Shown here piece after piece: positions 31,421 through 32,825 of a DNA stretch of 32,825 nucleotides. Position 1 is the first letter of the stretch, and every line of letters begins with the position of its first letter. Under the pieces are notes generated by a model, which saw only the letters and a list, made by a program, of their open reading frames with translations, made no database searches and had not been told where the DNA came from. The translations under genes were made by a program, and so were the position numbers. The stretch covers positions 1-32,825 of the forward strand of contig JBBRBN010000046.1 in the NCBI GenBank assembly GCA_038205755.1, given 5' to 3'. The DNA is from JANNWF01 sp038205755. Lineage in GTDB: Bacteria > Pseudomonadota > Gammaproteobacteria > Xanthomonadales > Xanthomonadaceae.

Positions 31421-31637
31421 GCGGAGCGGGTTCCGGTGGTGCGCCTATCAGCGTGCCCGCAGCATCGAAAGCGGATCCGGTGAAGCCAGACAATACTCCA
31501 AAGCGACACCGCCGCCGCCGCAGACGTGCGTTCTGGTGTGGGCCCGCCCGTCACGATTCGTCGGCGATCGCCAAGGTCACGCTTGCCAGCCGCGTTCGCC
31601 GACGTAAACTCGGCACACCCCACCTGCGGGTCTGACG
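31421..31637. promoter_or_regulatory. Divergent intergenic region, receptor and GAF sensor
   Basis: These 217 bp separate the 5' ends of two divergent genes and so must carry both promoters. No consensus -35/-10 pair, Fur box or sigma-54 site was recognised by eye. Shared control of the pair is possible. Confidence 0.4.
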
Positions 31638-32825
31638 ATGAACTCAGCCGACTTGCGTCCTGCTGACCACGCCTCGACTGCTGCGCCTGCGGAGAATGAG
31701 CGCGCGGCGCCGGTGGCGTGCCCGGCATCGCTGGCGTTGTCCCAACAGCGCAGCAACACCGCCGGGCGGCTGCAGCGTGCGCTTTACGGCATTGCCGATC
31801 TGGCCAGCTCGCAGCGGGAGATGCGCAAGGTGCTGGCGGATATTCACCAACTGGTAGGCGAGCTGATGGAGGCGGAGAGCTTCCTGATCGTGCTGCTCGA
31901 CGACGATCAGCAGCACTTCCGCTTTCTCTATTACGCCGACCCGCGCGACAGCCGGCCGCCACCCATGGACCAGCCGATGCGGCTGGCCGACTACCCGCAC
32001 AGCGCCACCGTTGCCCTCATGCGCGTGGGGCGGTCAGTGCAGGGGTCGTGTGCCGAGGTTGCCGCTGAGCTGGGCATCGAGATGCGCGTTGCGCAGGGGC
32101 CCATCGCGCGAATCTGGCTGGGCGTACCGATGTTCGATGCCGATGGCGTGAGCGGTGCGCTGGTGGTGCAGGGCCATGATCCCGACAGCCGCTTCGGCGA
32201 GCAGGAGCGCGATCTGCTGGTGTTCGTCGCGCAGCTGGTGCAGAGCGCGCTGGAGCGTCGCTTTGTGCAGCAGCGCCTGGAGCGTCGAGTGGAGGAGCGC
32301 ACCCAGGCGCTGCGCGCCGAAGTCGCCGAGCGCGAACGCGCTGAGCGCCTGCAGCGGGCGCTGTATCGGATAGCGGAGCTGTCGGCGAGTCCGATCAGCC
32401 TGGCCGAATTCTTCGAAGCTGTGCATCAGGTGGTTGGCGAACTGCTCAACGCCAGGAACTTCCTTATCGCGCTGCTTGATGACGCAGGTGAGCGCCTGAC
32501 TTTCCCCTACCAGGTCGACGAAACCGGTGACCGATATCCAGCTCGGCCGCTGCGCCGCGGCCTCACCGAGTATCTGCTGCGGATCGGAAAACCGGTGCTG
32601 ATTGCTCTGCATGAAGTCGACGAGCTGGTGCGAGCGGGGGAAGTCGAGCGGATCGGCACACCGGCGGTTTGCTGGCTCGGGGTGCCGCTGCGACCGGCTG
32701 ACCGCACCGTCGGTGTGGTGGTCGTACAGAGTTACACCGACGGCGTGCTTTACAGCGCAGCCGATCAGGCGCTGCTCAGTTTCGTTTCGGTGCACATTGC
32801 CAACGGTCTGGAACGCAAGCAGGCG
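31638..32825 (+). CDS. Tandem GAF-domain signalling protein (3' end outside the window)
   Basis: The frame is open from ATG 31638 to the window edge, 396 codons with no stop. After a 35-residue lead, GAF domain 1 runs about 45-215 (LQRALYGIADLASSQREM, FLIVLLDDDQ, IWLGVPM, ALVVQGHD). A charged coiled coil (LERRVEERTQALRAEVAERE) follows, then GAF domain 2 about 235-392 (LQRALYRIAELSASP, FLIALLDDAGE, CWLGVPL). The two halves are recognisable duplicates of one unit. In comparable proteins this input module precedes a GGDEF, EAL or histidine kinase domain; the output here lies beyond the edge and is unknown. There is no signal peptide or membrane segment. No strong SD is visible before the ATG. 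Confidence 0.88.
   Translation, partial: MNSADLRPADHASTAAPAENERAAPVACPASLALSQQRSNTAGRLQRALYGIADLASSQREMRKVLADIHQLVGELMEAESFLIVLLDDDQQHFRFLYYADPRDSRPPPMDQPMRLADYPHSATVALMRVGRSVQGSCAEVAAELGIEMRVAQGPIARIWLGVPMFDADGVSGALVVQGHDPDSRFGEQERDLLVFVAQLVQSALERRFVQQRLERRVEERTQALRAEVAERERAERLQRALYRIAELSASPISLAEFFEAVHQVVGELLNARNFLIALLDDAGERLTFPYQVDETGDRYPARPLRRGLTEYLLRIGKPVLIALHEVDELVRAGEVERIGTPAVCWLGVPLRPADRTVGVVVVQSYTDGVLYSAADQALLSFVSVHIANGLERKQA

Noticed and set aside
1..32825. tRNA, rRNA or phage attachment sites
   Set aside because: No T-loop consensus, rRNA-like sequence, integrase or recognisable att core was seen by eye; a tRNAscan-SE or Infernal run would be needed to exclude short RNAs firmly.

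Overview
The window reads as chromosomal DNA of a GC-rich proteobacterium, most likely a gammaproteobacterium (Xanthomonadales/Nevskiales-like). The grounds are strong third-position GC, frequent TTG and GTG starts, an outer-membrane TonB-dependent receptor, and a ureDABCEFG cluster of proteobacterial type. The genus cannot be read from the sequence. No rRNA, tRNA, phage or recognisable transposase gene was found.

Layout. 1-1000: non-coding repeat DNA (REP-like palindromes, a 111-bp direct repeat, a 24-bp tandem array), with a possible small membrane protein on the minus strand. 998-2614: an M14-type zinc carboxypeptidase/deacylase and a DUF924 protein. 2694-3141: a very good sigma-54 promoter and a small Cys-rich ORF whose end is overrun by an 82-bp inverted-repeat element. 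3536-7837: a Crp/Fnr regulator, a small secreted protein, and a GT2 plus GT-C glycosyltransferase pair. 7880-9812: a decayed DUF7010-like membrane protein gene, a small unknown ORF and a pyridoxamine-oxidase-like stress protein. 10247-10987: a second Crp/Fnr paralogue. 11253-17642: the urease operon ureD-ureA-(small UreJ/HupE-like membrane protein)-ureB-ureC-ureE-ureF-ureG, followed by a lone cyclic-nucleotide-binding-domain protein. 17636-21094 (minus): a metallophosphoesterase, a frameshifted small ORF and an FdhF/YdeP-type molybdopterin oxidoreductase. 21440-23569: a complete bacterial lipoxygenase with all five iron ligands. 23614-28665 (minus): a 1683-residue Ser/Thr kinase-AAA ATPase-GAF-GGDEF protein. 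28937-31420 (minus): a TonB-dependent receptor. 31638 to the edge: a tandem-GAF sensor cut by the window end.

How it fits together. The urease operon encodes the apoenzyme (ureABC; all nickel and catalytic residues of UreC are present at canonical positions) and the maturation chaperones (UreD, UreE with a His-rich tail, UreF, UreG). An extra small membrane protein resembles the start of a UreJ/HupE nickel transporter. Three proteins with cyclic-nucleotide-binding folds lie within about 14 kb of each other. The right third is rich in signalling: one protein joins Ser/Thr kinase and diguanylate cyclase modules, and another has two GAF domains.

The least explained feature is a family of short dispersed elements with inverted-repeat ends (TAGCCCGCATGTTTCATGAA-type). 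One copy is compact (2981-3062), one long (21175-21340) and two are degenerate (7880-7929 and about 9992-10113). They abut or run into the ends of small genes and look like a non-autonomous mobile or structured repeat family.
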